Source of the DNA: Flavobacterium sp. CFS9
GTDB lineage: Bacteria > Bacteroidota > Bacteroidia > Flavobacteriales > Flavobacteriaceae
Reading direction: 5' to 3'
DNA: 64,000 bases
Assembly (NCBI RefSeq): GCF_041154745.1
Contig: NZ_AP031573.1
Coordinates: 1,798,001 to 1,862,000, forward strand
Both the position numbers and the translations under genes were made by a program. The notes below the pieces were generated by a model. That model worked only from the letters and a program-made list of their open reading frames with translations, searched no databases and was not told the origin of the DNA. Positions 53,938 through 61,617 of this stretch are shown piece by piece (position 1 is the first letter of the stretch; each line of letters opens with the position of its first letter).

Positions 53938-54945
53938 ATGAGTTCAGACAAAGAAGCCAAATTAAAAGCGTTACAATTAACGCTTGATAAACTTGACAAA
54001 ACCTACGGAAAAGGAACCGTAATGAAAATGGGCGACAGAGCCATTGTGGAGGTAGAAACGATTTCTTCTGGCTCACTTGGGGTTGATTTAGCCCTTGGAG
54101 TAAATGGATATCCAAAAGGAAGAATTATTGAAATATACGGTCCGGAATCATCTGGTAAGACCACTCTAACATTGCATGCAATAGCTGAAGCTCAAAAAGC
54201 AGGCGGAATAGCTGCCTTTATAGATGCTGAACATGCTTTCGACAGAAATTATGCTGAAAAATTAGGTGTAGATATCGAAAATTTAATCATCTCACAACCT
54301 GATAACGGGGAACAAGCTCTGGAAATTGCCGAAAATTTAATTCGCTCAGGAGCAATTGATATTGTGGTAATTGACTCTGTTGCTGCCTTGACTCCAAAAA
54401 GTGAAATCGAAGGTGAGATGGGAGATTCCAAAATGGGTCTTCATGCACGTTTGATGTCACAAGCATTGAGAAAGCTTACCGGAACCATCAGTAAAACAAA
54501 CTGTACCGTTTTCTTCATCAACCAATTGAGAGAAAAAATTGGTGTTATGTTTGGTAATCCTGAGACTACAACGGGAGGTAATGCTTTAAAATTCTACGCT
54601 TCAGTACGTTTAGATATTCGTCGTTCTTCGCAAATTAAAGACGGTGAAAATGTAATCGGAAACAGAACCAAAGTTAAAATTGTAAAAAACAAAGTTGCTC
54701 CACCTTTCAAAACTGCCGAATTTGATATCATGTACGGAGAAGGAGTTTCTAAAACAGGTGAAATACTTGATCTTGCGGTTGAATTTGAAATCGTTAAAAA
54801 AGCAGGATCATGGTTTAGCTACGGAGACACCAAATTAGGACAAGGCCGCGATGCTGTAAAAGCTTTAATCAAAGATAATCCTGAATTAGCGGACGAACTT
54901 GAACTTAAAATTAAAGCTCATATCAAAGAATTAGCAGACGCTTAA
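53938..54945 (+). CDS. recA: Recombinase A
   Basis: This 335-residue protein is the DNA strand-exchange ATPase of recombination and repair. Walker A is GPESSGKT (residues 68-75). The Walker B region is [12 protein letters not shown]1 ([20 protein letters not shown]) and L2 (around [14 protein letters not shown]) are intact, and the C terminus is acidic and short (HIKELADA). No LexA-type box was recognised by eye upstream. A strong terminator follows at 54983-55017. Confidence 0.98.
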   Translation: MSSDKEAKLKALQLTLDKLDKTYGKGTVMKMGDRAIVEVETISSGSLGVDLALGVNGYPKGRIIEIYGPESSGKTTLTLHAIAEAQKAGGIAAFIDAEHAFDRNYAEKLGVDIENLIISQPDNGEQALEIAENLIRSGAIDIVVIDSVAALTPKSEIEGEMGDSKMGLHARLMSQALRKLTGTISKTNCTVFFINQLREKIGVMFGNPETTTGGNALKFYASVRLDIRRSSQIKDGENVIGNRTKVKIVKNKVAPPFKTAEFDIMYGEGVSKTGEILDLAVEFEIVKKAGSWFSYGDTKLGQGRDAVKALIKDNPELADELELKIKAHIKELADA

Positions 54946-54982
54946 AATCTTAAAAAGTATTTACAATCAATACTTTACATAC

Positions 54983-55017
54983 AACCCGATCATTCTTAAA
55001 AGATGATCGGGTTTTTT
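54983..55017 (+). terminator. Rho-independent terminator of recA
   Basis: AACCCGATCAT (54983-54993) pairs with ATGATCGGGTT (55003-55013) and is followed by a T tract, 38 nt after the recA stop. Confidence 0.9.
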
Positions 55018-55155
55018 ATTTAAAAAAAAATGCATTTACTGACGCAACCATTACGGAACCTCGCCATCTAATTAAGAGACAAAAGATTTGACTGATGCTT
55101 AGCCAAAAGTATCTGATCAAAGGTTTTTCTTTAAATTTGGTTGGTTTGTTCAATA

Positions 55156-55190
55156 AAAATCCGTTAGTTTTTTGGTTCTAACGGGTTTTT
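55156..55190 (+). terminator. Orphan terminator-like hairpin
   Basis: AAAATCCGTTAG (55156-55167) pairs with CTAACGGGTTTT (55178-55189), allowing one G-U pair, then a T run. No annotated gene ends here. The recA terminator is 140 nt upstream. It could close a short RNA made from 55018-55155. Confidence 0.6.
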
Positions 55191-55303
55191 ATTATTTTTT
55201 TCACCTTTTCACGCAACCTTTTTCGTTTTTTACTCTCTATACTAGTATGTCGTTAACTTGAGTTTTAATAAACTCTTTAGTATCAACCCAAAGTATTTTA
55301 ACC

Positions 55304-55408
55304 ATGAAAGAGAAAATAGAAGTGTTGTACAACAAAAACCGTAAAAAAACCAAATTGAAATTGAGAAAAGTATTGCGTTTTATTTCTGAAAAAATAATTC
55401 ACAGATAA
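55304..55408 (+). CDS. Possible small basic protein, 34 residues
   Basis: A short frame begins MKEKIEVLYNKNRKKTKLKL and ends RFISEKIIHR, with 13 Lys/Arg of 34. It is closed by a perfect terminator at 55449-55483. Its composition is coherent (a basic amphipathic helix), and flavobacterial genomes carry similar tiny basic frames. No clear TAnnTTTG box was found upstream and no family was recognised, so it may be spurious. Confidence 0.4.
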   Translation: MKEKIEVLYNKNRKKTKLKLRKVLRFISEKIIHR

Positions 55409-55448
55409 TCAGTATTGAATATAAAATGGAGTAATTTTAATTCAAAAG

Positions 55449-55483
55449 AAAACCCGGCAATTTTAAAAATTTTGCCGGGTTTT
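55449..55483. terminator. Bidirectional terminator before the second PlsC gene
   Basis: AAAACCCGGCAA (55449-55460) and TTGCCGGGTTTT (55472-55483) form a perfect 12-bp stem. It lies 18 nt beyond the stop of the minus-strand acyltransferase and 41 nt beyond the small plus-strand frame, so it can serve both. Confidence 0.88.
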
Positions 55484-55500
55484 ATCCTTAAAATGAGTTA

Positions 55501-56247
55501 TTACTCTTTGTTTTTAAACTTCAGTAAATCTTTATAAATCATCTGTCTTACCTGATCCCGAAGTTCTTTTCTATGGTCAGCAGTTAATCCATCAGTAGAA
55601 ACAAAAGGAAGTACCTTTGCACGCATTTTTCCGGGACTTCCACTGAAAAAAGTATAGGAGAAACGTTCCTTGTTGTCCGCAAAAACAATGGGAACTATTG
55701 GAATCTGGTGCTCTATTGCCAAACGGAAAGCACCGTCCTTGAACTCATCCAGTAAAATAGATTCATCGTCCGGAACTCCGCCTTCAGGAAAAATACAAAT
55801 ACTAAGTCCTTGATTAAGTCTTTTTTGTGCTCTTTTAAAAACCTCATTTTTACTCTTCGAAGAACTGCGATCAACCAAAATACAGGTTCTCTTATAGAAA
55901 AACCCAAACAAAGGAATCTTTGAAAGCTCTTTCTTTCCAACAAAAACAAACGGATTTTTAACAAGAGCCAGCATCAGCATAATATCAGTCATCGAAGTAT
56001 GATTGGCCACGATCATATAGCTTTTATTTCGAACCAGCTTCTCTTCACGCTCGACTTTATAATAAAAACCCATCCCGAAAAGGATAAATTTAGCCCAAAT
56101 GCGGGCCATTTTAAAAAAATAGGGGTAACCCTTCTCTGATGCTATAGAAATTAGCAAAAACGGCAGCATAATCAATATCGGAATGGCCATTAAAATATAA
56201 AACCATACACGCCATAAAACCCAAAATATAATTTTTAATCCTTTCAT
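55501..56247 (-). CDS. Acyltransferase of the PlsC/LPLAT family
   Basis: This 248-residue enzyme has an N-terminal hydrophobic anchor (residues about 8-35), HTSMTD at 83-88 (HX4D) and FPEGG at 153-157 instead of FPEGTR. A late PIVPIVFADNKERFSY segment is also present. It should transfer acyl chains to a lysophospholipid or to an aminolipid. The FPEGG variant differs from the copy at 13810, so the acceptor may differ. It is transcribed alone, convergent with the small frame on its left and divergent from trpS. Confidence 0.87.
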   Translation of the reverse strand: MKGLKIIFWVLWRVWFYILMAIPILIMLPFLLISIASEKGYPYFFKMARIWAKFILFGMGFYYKVEREEKLVRNKSYMIVANHTSMTDIMLMLALVKNPFVFVGKKELSKIPLFGFFYKRTCILVDRSSSKSKNEVFKRAQKRLNQGLSICIFPEGGVPDDESILLDEFKDGAFRLAIEHQIPIVPIVFADNKERFSYTFFSGSPGKMRAKVLPFVSTDGLTADHRKELRDQVRQMIYKDLLKFKNKE

Positions 56248-56452
56248 GGTTTCAAATGTAATAAATCAGAAATGAATTTGGATTTTTTAGCTCCTTAGAA
56301 ATTTTAAATGTTACTCTTTTCTCCAAAATAAAACTTAAAATCAACGAGATGTTCGATAAACTTTGCCCACTTTGTAAAAAACTTTGCGACCTTTGCGGTT
56401 AAAAAAAATAAACTTGCAATCTTTGTGATTGAAAGATTAAGAAAAAACGAGA

Positions 56453-57427
56453 ATGGCAAAAATACTTACCGGTGTTCAGAGTACTGGAACGCCACACTTA
56501 GGCAATTTATTAGGAGCAATTATTCCTGCAATCGAATTATCAAACAATCCGGCAAATGAATCCTTTTTATTCATTGCTGATTTACACTCGATTACACAAA
56601 TTAAAGACGGTAAAACTCTTAGAGAAAATACATACAGCACTGCCGCTGCCTGGCTGGCCTGTGGTCTAAATCCTGATAAAGTAACCTTCTACAGACAATC
56701 TGATGTGGTACAAACGACAGAATTAACCTGGTATTTAAGTTGCTTTTTTCCTTTTCAGCGTCTGACTCTGGCACATTCGTTTAAAGATAAAGCCGATCGT
56801 TTAGACGACGTTAACGCCGGACTTTTTACGTATCCCATGTTAATGGCCGCTGATATTTTATTGTATGATGCCGAGTTTGTTCCGGTTGGTAAAGATCAAT
56901 TACAGCATTTAGAAATCACCCGTGATGTCGCTTCACGTTTCAACCACCAAATGGGAGAAACCTTTGTACTTCCTGAGGCTAAAATTCAGGAAGACATTAT
57001 GCTGATACCGGGAACGAATGGTGGAAAAATGAGTAAATCTGCAAACAATATCATTAATATTTTCCTGGATGACAAAACGTTACGCAAACAGGTCATGAGT
57101 ATTGAAACCGACAGTACCCCTCTTGAAGATCCTAAAAATCCGGATACCTGTAATGCTTTTGCAATCTATTCATTACTGGCGTCAGAAGCTCAAATTGCCG
57201 AAATGAGAGCAAACTATTTGGGTGGAAACTACGGTTACGGTCACGCCAAACAAGCTTTATTTGAGCTTATTACAGAAAGATTTAAAACCGAAAGAGAAAA
57301 ATACACTTATTACATGAACAACCTTGATGAAGTTGATGCTCAACTGAAAAAAGGAGCTTCAAAAGCTTCAGTAATTGCTGATGGTGTTTTAGCCAAAGTA
57401 AGAGAAGTTCTGGGATTTAGTAAATAA
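56453..57427 (+). CDS. trpS: Tryptophanyl-tRNA synthetase
   Basis: This 324-residue class I synthetase has the HIGH-type motif in TGTPHLGN (HLGN at residues 15-18) and KMSKS at 192-196. The tryptophan-site region around ADILLYDAEFVPVGKDQLQH is conserved. It charges tRNA-Trp in the cytoplasm. The upstream gap (56248-56452) carries degenerate CTTTGCGACCTTTGCGG repeat text and no recognisable T-box or leader. It is followed by a perfect bidirectional terminator. Confidence 0.97.
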   Translation: MAKILTGVQSTGTPHLGNLLGAIIPAIELSNNPANESFLFIADLHSITQIKDGKTLRENTYSTAAAWLACGLNPDKVTFYRQSDVVQTTELTWYLSCFFPFQRLTLAHSFKDKADRLDDVNAGLFTYPMLMAADILLYDAEFVPVGKDQLQHLEITRDVASRFNHQMGETFVLPEAKIQEDIMLIPGTNGGKMSKSANNIINIFLDDKTLRKQVMSIETDSTPLEDPKNPDTCNAFAIYSLLASEAQIAEMRANYLGGNYGYGHAKQALFELITERFKTEREKYTYYMNNLDEVDAQLKKGASKASVIADGVLAKVREVLGFSK

Positions 57428-57433
57428 ACATCT

Positions 57434-57466
57434 AAATCTGACGGGTTTTAAAAACCCGTCAGATTT
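57434..57466. terminator. Bidirectional terminator between trpS and dprA
   Basis: AAATCTGACGGGTTT (57434-57448) and its exact reverse complement (57452-57466) form a 15-bp stem with a 3-nt loop, between the stops of two convergent genes (7 nt after trpS, 9 nt before dprA). Confidence 0.92.
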
Positions 57467-57474
57467 AATCCAAA

Positions 57475-58575
57475 TTAAACCGCCTCAAACAATTTTCCCG
57501 GCAAGGGCCGAATGACTCCTTTCAGTTCCATATTTAAGAGAATTCCCGAAATTCTATAAATGGGAAAATCACATTGCAGTGCAATAATATCAAGCAATTC
57601 TTTACCATTTTTTAGCAGAAAATCATACACTTTTTGCTCCTCCGTTTCCAGATGAATAAAAAGCTGTTTTTGAACCGGTTTTGCCTTTGTTTCCACATTC
57701 CAATTCAACATATAAACCAGATCTGCCGCACTTGTTAACACATTGGCTCGCTGTGTTTTAATCAGATTATTACAACCCTGACTGTATTTATCTGTCACAC
57801 GTCCGGGAACGGCAAAAACATCACGATTGTAATCATTGGCAAGATTTGCGGTAATCAGAGAACCGCCTTTTTCGGCAGATTCTATTACAATTGTTGCTTC
57901 AGTCATACCGGCTACAATACGATTTCTGCGCACAAAATTTTCCTTGTCGGGATTTGATGTACTCCAAAACTCAGTTATAAAACCACCATTTTCTTCCATC
58001 GGAACAATGTACTTCTTATGCGATTTTGGATAAATCTGATTTAGACCATGTGCCAGAACTCCAATAGTTTGCAGATTAAGATCCATTGCCCGCTGATGTG
58101 CTACAATATCTACACCATACGCAAAACCACTAACGATTACCGGATCGAGAGGCGCCAGTTCTTCTATTATATTCCGGCAAAACTCGGTTCCATACGAAGT
58201 AATCTGACGTGTTCCGACTATACTGATGATTCTTTTATTTTCTAAATTTATGTTTCCCGAGGAAAAAATCAATACAGGAGAATCAATACAGTGTTTTAAA
58301 CGCTCTGGGTAACTATCCTCTTTAAAAAAAGACGCTTTAACCCCACTGGATTTAATAAATTCCATTTCCTGCTTCGCTTTTTCAAAAACCGACTTATCCT
58401 TAAAATTCTGTAACAAAACCGATCCAACACCATCAATAGCAGCCATTTGATTCGCTTTACTTTTAAAAACAGCTTCTGCACTGCCAAAATAATTAAGCAG
58501 CTTTTTGGCCATTATATCTCCAACTCCATCGACTTTTAGTAACGCTAATAAATAGAATAAATCCTGATCTGGCAT
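57475..58575 (-). CDS. dprA: DNA-processing protein A
   Basis: This 366-residue protein has helix-hairpin-helix text at the N terminus (LLALLKVDGVGDIMAKKLLN), a Rossmann-like core with the family motifs SIVGTRQITSYG, VSGFAYGVDIVAH, GVLAHGLNQIYP and SLITANLANDY, and a C-terminal winged helix (residues about 300-366). DprA binds incoming single-stranded DNA and loads RecA during natural transformation. RecA is encoded 2.5 kb away. Length and motifs are complete. No clear promoter was identified. Confidence 0.95.
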   Translation of the reverse strand: MPDQDLFYLLALLKVDGVGDIMAKKLLNYFGSAEAVFKSKANQMAAIDGVGSVLLQNFKDKSVFEKAKQEMEFIKSSGVKASFFKEDSYPERLKHCIDSPVLIFSSGNINLENKRIISIVGTRQITSYGTEFCRNIIEELAPLDPVIVSGFAYGVDIVAHQRAMDLNLQTIGVLAHGLNQIYPKSHKKYIVPMEENGGFITEFWSTSNPDKENFVRRNRIVAGMTEATIVIESAEKGGSLITANLANDYNRDVFAVPGRVTDKYSQGCNNLIKTQRANVLTSAADLVYMLNWNVETKAKPVQKQLFIHLETEEQKVYDFLLKNGKELLDIIALQCDFPIYRISGILLNMELKGVIRPLPGKLFEAV

Positions 58576-58778
58576 CCGCTTTAAACATTATGTAAAATAC
58601 AAAAAATAAAATACAATTTCTAAAGAGCAAATATCATAAAAACAAAGTATAATCCTGTTAAATTTTAATATAAATATTGCATCTAAACTTAGATCATTTA
58701 ACTTTTTACTTTTAACTATCTCAAAAAGAATTGTATATAAAAATAAGATAATTGTTAATAAAAATTGTGAATAACATT

Positions 58779-58807
58779 TTGATAAGTATTCTGTAGTTGT
58801 AACTTTG
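58779..58807 (+). promoter_or_regulatory. Promoter of the HU/SPOR gene, implying a leaderless mRNA
   Basis: TTG (58779-58781), 18 nt, TAACTTTG (58800-58807). The ATG at 58813 starts 5 nt after the -7 box, so the transcript should have almost no 5' leader. Confidence 0.72.
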
Positions 58808-58812
58808 TTACT

Positions 58813-59778
58813 ATGAAAATCGAAAATTACATAGCACAGTTACTGTATCGTTATCAGTGTGTAACGGTTCCAGGGTTTGGAGCATTTTTAACAGAAATTC
58901 AATCGGCAAAGCTGAATGAAAGCACAAATTCTTTCTTTCCACCGACAAAAATGATCTCTTTCAACAGCCATCTAAAAAATAACGACGGACTATTAGCAAA
59001 TCATATCGCACAGGCTGAAAAAACTTCTTATGGTTTTGCAGTAAGTGCCATTGCATTTGAAGTGGTAAGCTGGAAAAAAACTTTAGAAGAAAACGGTGTC
59101 GTAACACTTAAAAATATTGGTGAAATTCGCTTCAATGCTGATCAGAAAATGGTATTCACTCCTAATGATCAAACCAATTTCCTAACAAGTTCTTTTGGAC
59201 TAAGTCCATTTGTTTCTCCGTTAGTTAAAAAAGAGAATTTCGAACGAAAAATAGAAGAAATTTCAGAAGGAGATGCAATTTCTCTATATGAAAATGAAGA
59301 AGGAAGAACAACAAATCCATTGTTAAAATATGCTGCAATACTAGTCTTAGGGCTTGGAATTACAGGAAGTATTGGATATCCATTATATCAAAATCAAATC
59401 GCCGCCAAAACACTTGTTGTAGAAAGCAGTGTGCAGAAAAAAGTGGAGAACAAGATTCAGGAAGCCACTTTCTTTATCCAAAACCCTATGCCTGCTGTAA
59501 CACTCTCAGTAGATACAACAAATGTAGAAACAGCCGCAGAAAAAACAATGCCTTACCACATTATGGCCGGTGCATACAGAAGTGAAAAAAATGCTAGAAA
59601 AGCTTATAATCAATTGATAAAAGATGGTTATGAAGCTAGAATGCTAGGCGAAAATAAACACGGATTATTCCCTGTTTTATATGGAAGCTATGCCACTATG
59701 GCTGAAGCCGAAAAAGCACAAAAAGAAATACAAAAAGGAGAAAATCCGGACGCCTGGATTCTCGTACAACCTCTATAA
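58813..59778 (+). CDS. HU-CCDC81-like and SPOR domain protein
   Basis: This 321-residue protein begins with the prokaryotic HU/CCDC81 pair (residues about 1-135). The first part is YIAQLLYRYQCVTVPGFGAF and the second the segment with VVTLKNIGEIRF. A short linker, a transmembrane helix (about 176-195, LKYAAILVLGLGITGSIGYP), a periplasmic spacer and a C-terminal SPOR domain (about 243-321, YHIMAGAYRSEKNARKAYNQ) follow. SPOR domains bind denuded glycan at the division septum. The HU-like part may bind DNA or proteins in the cytoplasm, so the protein could link the chromosome or cytoplasm to the septal wall, which is an inference. Confidence 0.88.
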   Translation: MKIENYIAQLLYRYQCVTVPGFGAFLTEIQSAKLNESTNSFFPPTKMISFNSHLKNNDGLLANHIAQAEKTSYGFAVSAIAFEVVSWKKTLEENGVVTLKNIGEIRFNADQKMVFTPNDQTNFLTSSFGLSPFVSPLVKKENFERKIEEISEGDAISLYENEEGRTTNPLLKYAAILVLGLGITGSIGYPLYQNQIAAKTLVVESSVQKKVENKIQEATFFIQNPMPAVTLSVDTTNVETAAEKTMPYHIMAGAYRSEKNARKAYNQLIKDGYEARMLGENKHGLFPVLYGSYATMAEAEKAQKEIQKGENPDAWILVQPL

Positions 59779-59788
59779 AACTAAAAAG

Positions 59789-59815
59789 AGCCCGTTCTTC
59801 TGAATGGGCTTTTTT
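59789..59815. terminator. Terminator between the HU/SPOR gene and the unknown secreted gene
   Basis: AGCCCGTTC pairs with GAATGGGCT (one G-U), 10 nt after the HU/SPOR stop, with T and A tracts on the two sides. The genes are convergent and share it. Confidence 0.82.
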
Positions 59816-60575
59816 AATTCGCTATTATTTCCGCATCTTGCGAAAGAATTACTTTCTTGCCTTTATATACTTTCAGTCTTGCCGGAGGAGAATTCTTTTC
59901 ACCCAAAACAATAATGGCACACTCATAAACACTACCATCCTTTTTAAATTCATACTGGTGATTACCCCCAATGCCTTCAACCACTAAAACTCCTCCATTA
60001 ATCACTAAATCAGGCTTTTCAGTCATTTCTTTTTGAATGGACCATGATGCATATCGATAGTTATTAAAACCTAAATGATCGATTCTGATTTTAAATTTAG
60101 AAGTCTCCAGAATACAAACCGGATCTTGAAAAAAAGCAATACTGGGATCCAGATTTTTCTTTTGCGACGCATTAAGTTTGTTTTTAAGTTCTATTTCCGC
60201 TTTCGATTGATAATTTACGGCAGTTAAACGTCCTTGAGTGTCAAGCCAAATCTTGCCATGAATTAACATCATTCCACGCAAACCCATATCATTCCAGCCA
60301 CTTGCTGGCGTTGATTTTATAATTTCATTTTTTAATCTAGCATCGAAAATTTCAGAATATCGTTTTATAAAATCTGCTTTATTTGCAATATCAGGTATGG
60401 GATATTCTCGGTCTAGCGGATAAACCACCGCATCAGCAATGGTTTCTTTCTTGTCATTTTTGACATTTTCAATGAACTTTTTAACAAGCTTCTGATATTC
60501 GACGTCCAAATCTTGGGCAACAATAAAACCACTCCAAAAAAATAATACTACTAAAAATAAATTGCTTCTTCTCAT
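59814..60575 (-). CDS. Secreted protein of unknown function, paralog 1
   Basis: This 253-residue protein has a signal peptide (FIVAQ). An N-terminal helical part (EYQKLVKKFIENVKNDKKET) contains a YPL-x6-IP motif. A C-terminal region has SKFKIRIDHLGFNNYRYASW, NGGVLVVEGIGGNHQYEFKK and a closing LKVYKGKKVILSQDAEI. It is clearly related along its whole length to the next gene. No family is recognised. The first half resembles a small NTF2-like or helical envelope domain only loosely. It probably works in the periplasm, and its function is unknown. Confidence 0.78.
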   Translation of the reverse strand: MRRSNLFLVVLFFWSGFIVAQDLDVEYQKLVKKFIENVKNDKKETIADAVVYPLDREYPIPDIANKADFIKRYSEIFDARLKNEIIKSTPASGWNDMGLRGMMLIHGKIWLDTQGRLTAVNYQSKAEIELKNKLNASQKKNLDPSIAFFQDPVCILETSKFKIRIDHLGFNNYRYASWSIQKEMTEKPDLVINGGVLVVEGIGGNHQYEFKKDGSVYECAIIVLGEKNSPPARLKVYKGKKVILSQDAEIIAN

Positions 60576-60672
60576 CTCAAATATTTTTAATTAATTATTA
60601 ATCCGACAATTACAATCAAATATAGCTAATTTATAATAGTTAAAATCAATTTGAAACTGAGATCTAAAACAA

Positions 60673-60702
60673 AAATTCCCATTCTTTCGAATAGGAATTT
60701 GT
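60673..60702 (-). terminator. Terminator abutting the stop of the second unknown secreted gene
   Basis: On the minus strand AAATTCCTATTC-GAAA-GAATGGGAATTT has one mismatch and a GAAA loop and is followed by TTGTTTT. It starts directly after the stop codon. Confidence 0.75.
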
Positions 60703-61461
60703 TTAACGTGGAACAATTTGAGCGTCCTGATTGAGGATTTCTTTTCCGTTTTGATAAATGGTTAAATTAGCTGGTGCTGAATCTTTTGTACCTAAAACCG
60801 AAATATAACACTGATACAAGTAATTACCTTTTTTAAAATCGTAATGGTGATTACCTCCTGTCCCATCCTGAAACCATTTTCCATTGGTAATGATTAAATC
60901 CGGTTTTTCACTCATCAATTGATTTATCGACCACGAAGCATATCTGTAATTATCATTTCCCAAGTCGTCAATTCGAACTCTGAATTTAGATGTTTCTAAA
61001 ATAATTTCCGGTGCTTTAAACTTTGCAATCGATGGGTGAAGTTTGTTTTTTTCAGAAGCTATCAATCTGTTTTTGAGAACACTTTCAACTTCTGACTGAT
61101 AATTTATAGAGAAAACCTTTCCGTCGGTATCCATCCACAAAGTACCCTGATTTAGCATTATACCACGCCAGCCTACTTCTGACCAATTTTTTGCCGGATC
61201 TGATTTTGAAATTTCGGCTTTTAGCTTAGCATCAAAAATTTCAGCATATCGTTTTACAAGCTCCGCTTTATTTTTAACACTCGGAATTGGATTATCTCTT
61301 CTCAGAGGATACTTAATAGCCTCTGCTACAGCTTCTCTATTATCATTTTTTACATTATCAATAAAATTTTTGACAAACTTTTGATATTCGGGTTTCAAGT
61401 CCTGACCTGACATATTTTGAATCGTAATGCCCATGAGCAGTATACACAATAACTTTTTCAT
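60703..61461 (-). CDS. Secreted protein of unknown function, paralog 2
   Basis: This 252-residue protein starts with a signal peptide (MKKLLCILLMGITIQNMSGQ). It is a paralog of the gene at 59814, sharing EYQKFVKNFIDNVKNDNREA, YPLRRDNPIP, YAEIFDAKLKAEI, NDNYRYASWSI and GTGGNHHYDFKKG. The open frame continues 41 codons upstream through a 7-bp tandem array that reads as WNLEFGI repeats. That extension has no signal peptide, so the ATG at 61461 is the true start. The function is unknown. The conserved RYASWSI and GGNHxYxFKK stretches are the best clues for a family search. Confidence 0.8.
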   Translation of the reverse strand: MKKLLCILLMGITIQNMSGQDLKPEYQKFVKNFIDNVKNDNREAVAEAIKYPLRRDNPIPSVKNKAELVKRYAEIFDAKLKAEISKSDPAKNWSEVGWRGIMLNQGTLWMDTDGKVFSINYQSEVESVLKNRLIASEKNKLHPSIAKFKAPEIILETSKFRVRIDDLGNDNYRYASWSINQLMSEKPDLIITNGKWFQDGTGGNHHYDFKKGNYLYQCYISVLGTKDSAPANLTIYQNGKEILNQDAQIVPR

Positions 61462-61493
61462 ATTTCCTATTTTACATAATGTTCTTATCGTTG

Positions 61494-61583
61494 ATTCCAA
61501 ATTCCAAATTCCAAATTCCAAATTCCAAATTCCAAATTCCAAATTCCAAATTCCAAATTCCAAATTCCAAATTCCAAATTCCA
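61494..61583. repeat. Heptanucleotide tandem array, (ATTCCAA) about 13 copies
   Basis: Twelve exact copies of ATTCCAA and a thirteenth that lacks the last base run without interruption. The array ends 33 nt before the start codon of the gene on the minus strand, where it reads TTGGAAT. It lies between that gene and the helicase gene. Such simple repeats change copy number by slippage. Confidence 0.95.
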
Positions 61584-61617
61584 CAATCTAAAATCTAACA
61601 ATCCAAAAATCTAACAA

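Noticed and set aside
56330..56450. T-box or trp leader in front of trpS
   Set aside because: The gap has only degenerate CTTTGCG repeat text. No T-box stem or Trp-rich leader peptide was seen.
61494..61583. CRISPR or minisatellite coding region
   Set aside because: The unit is only 7 bp and the array lies before the true start codon.
61461..61584. N-terminal extension of the second unknown secreted protein, with WNLEFGI repeats
   Set aside because: It is translated from the 7-bp array. The downstream ATG begins a normal signal peptide and matches the paralog's start.
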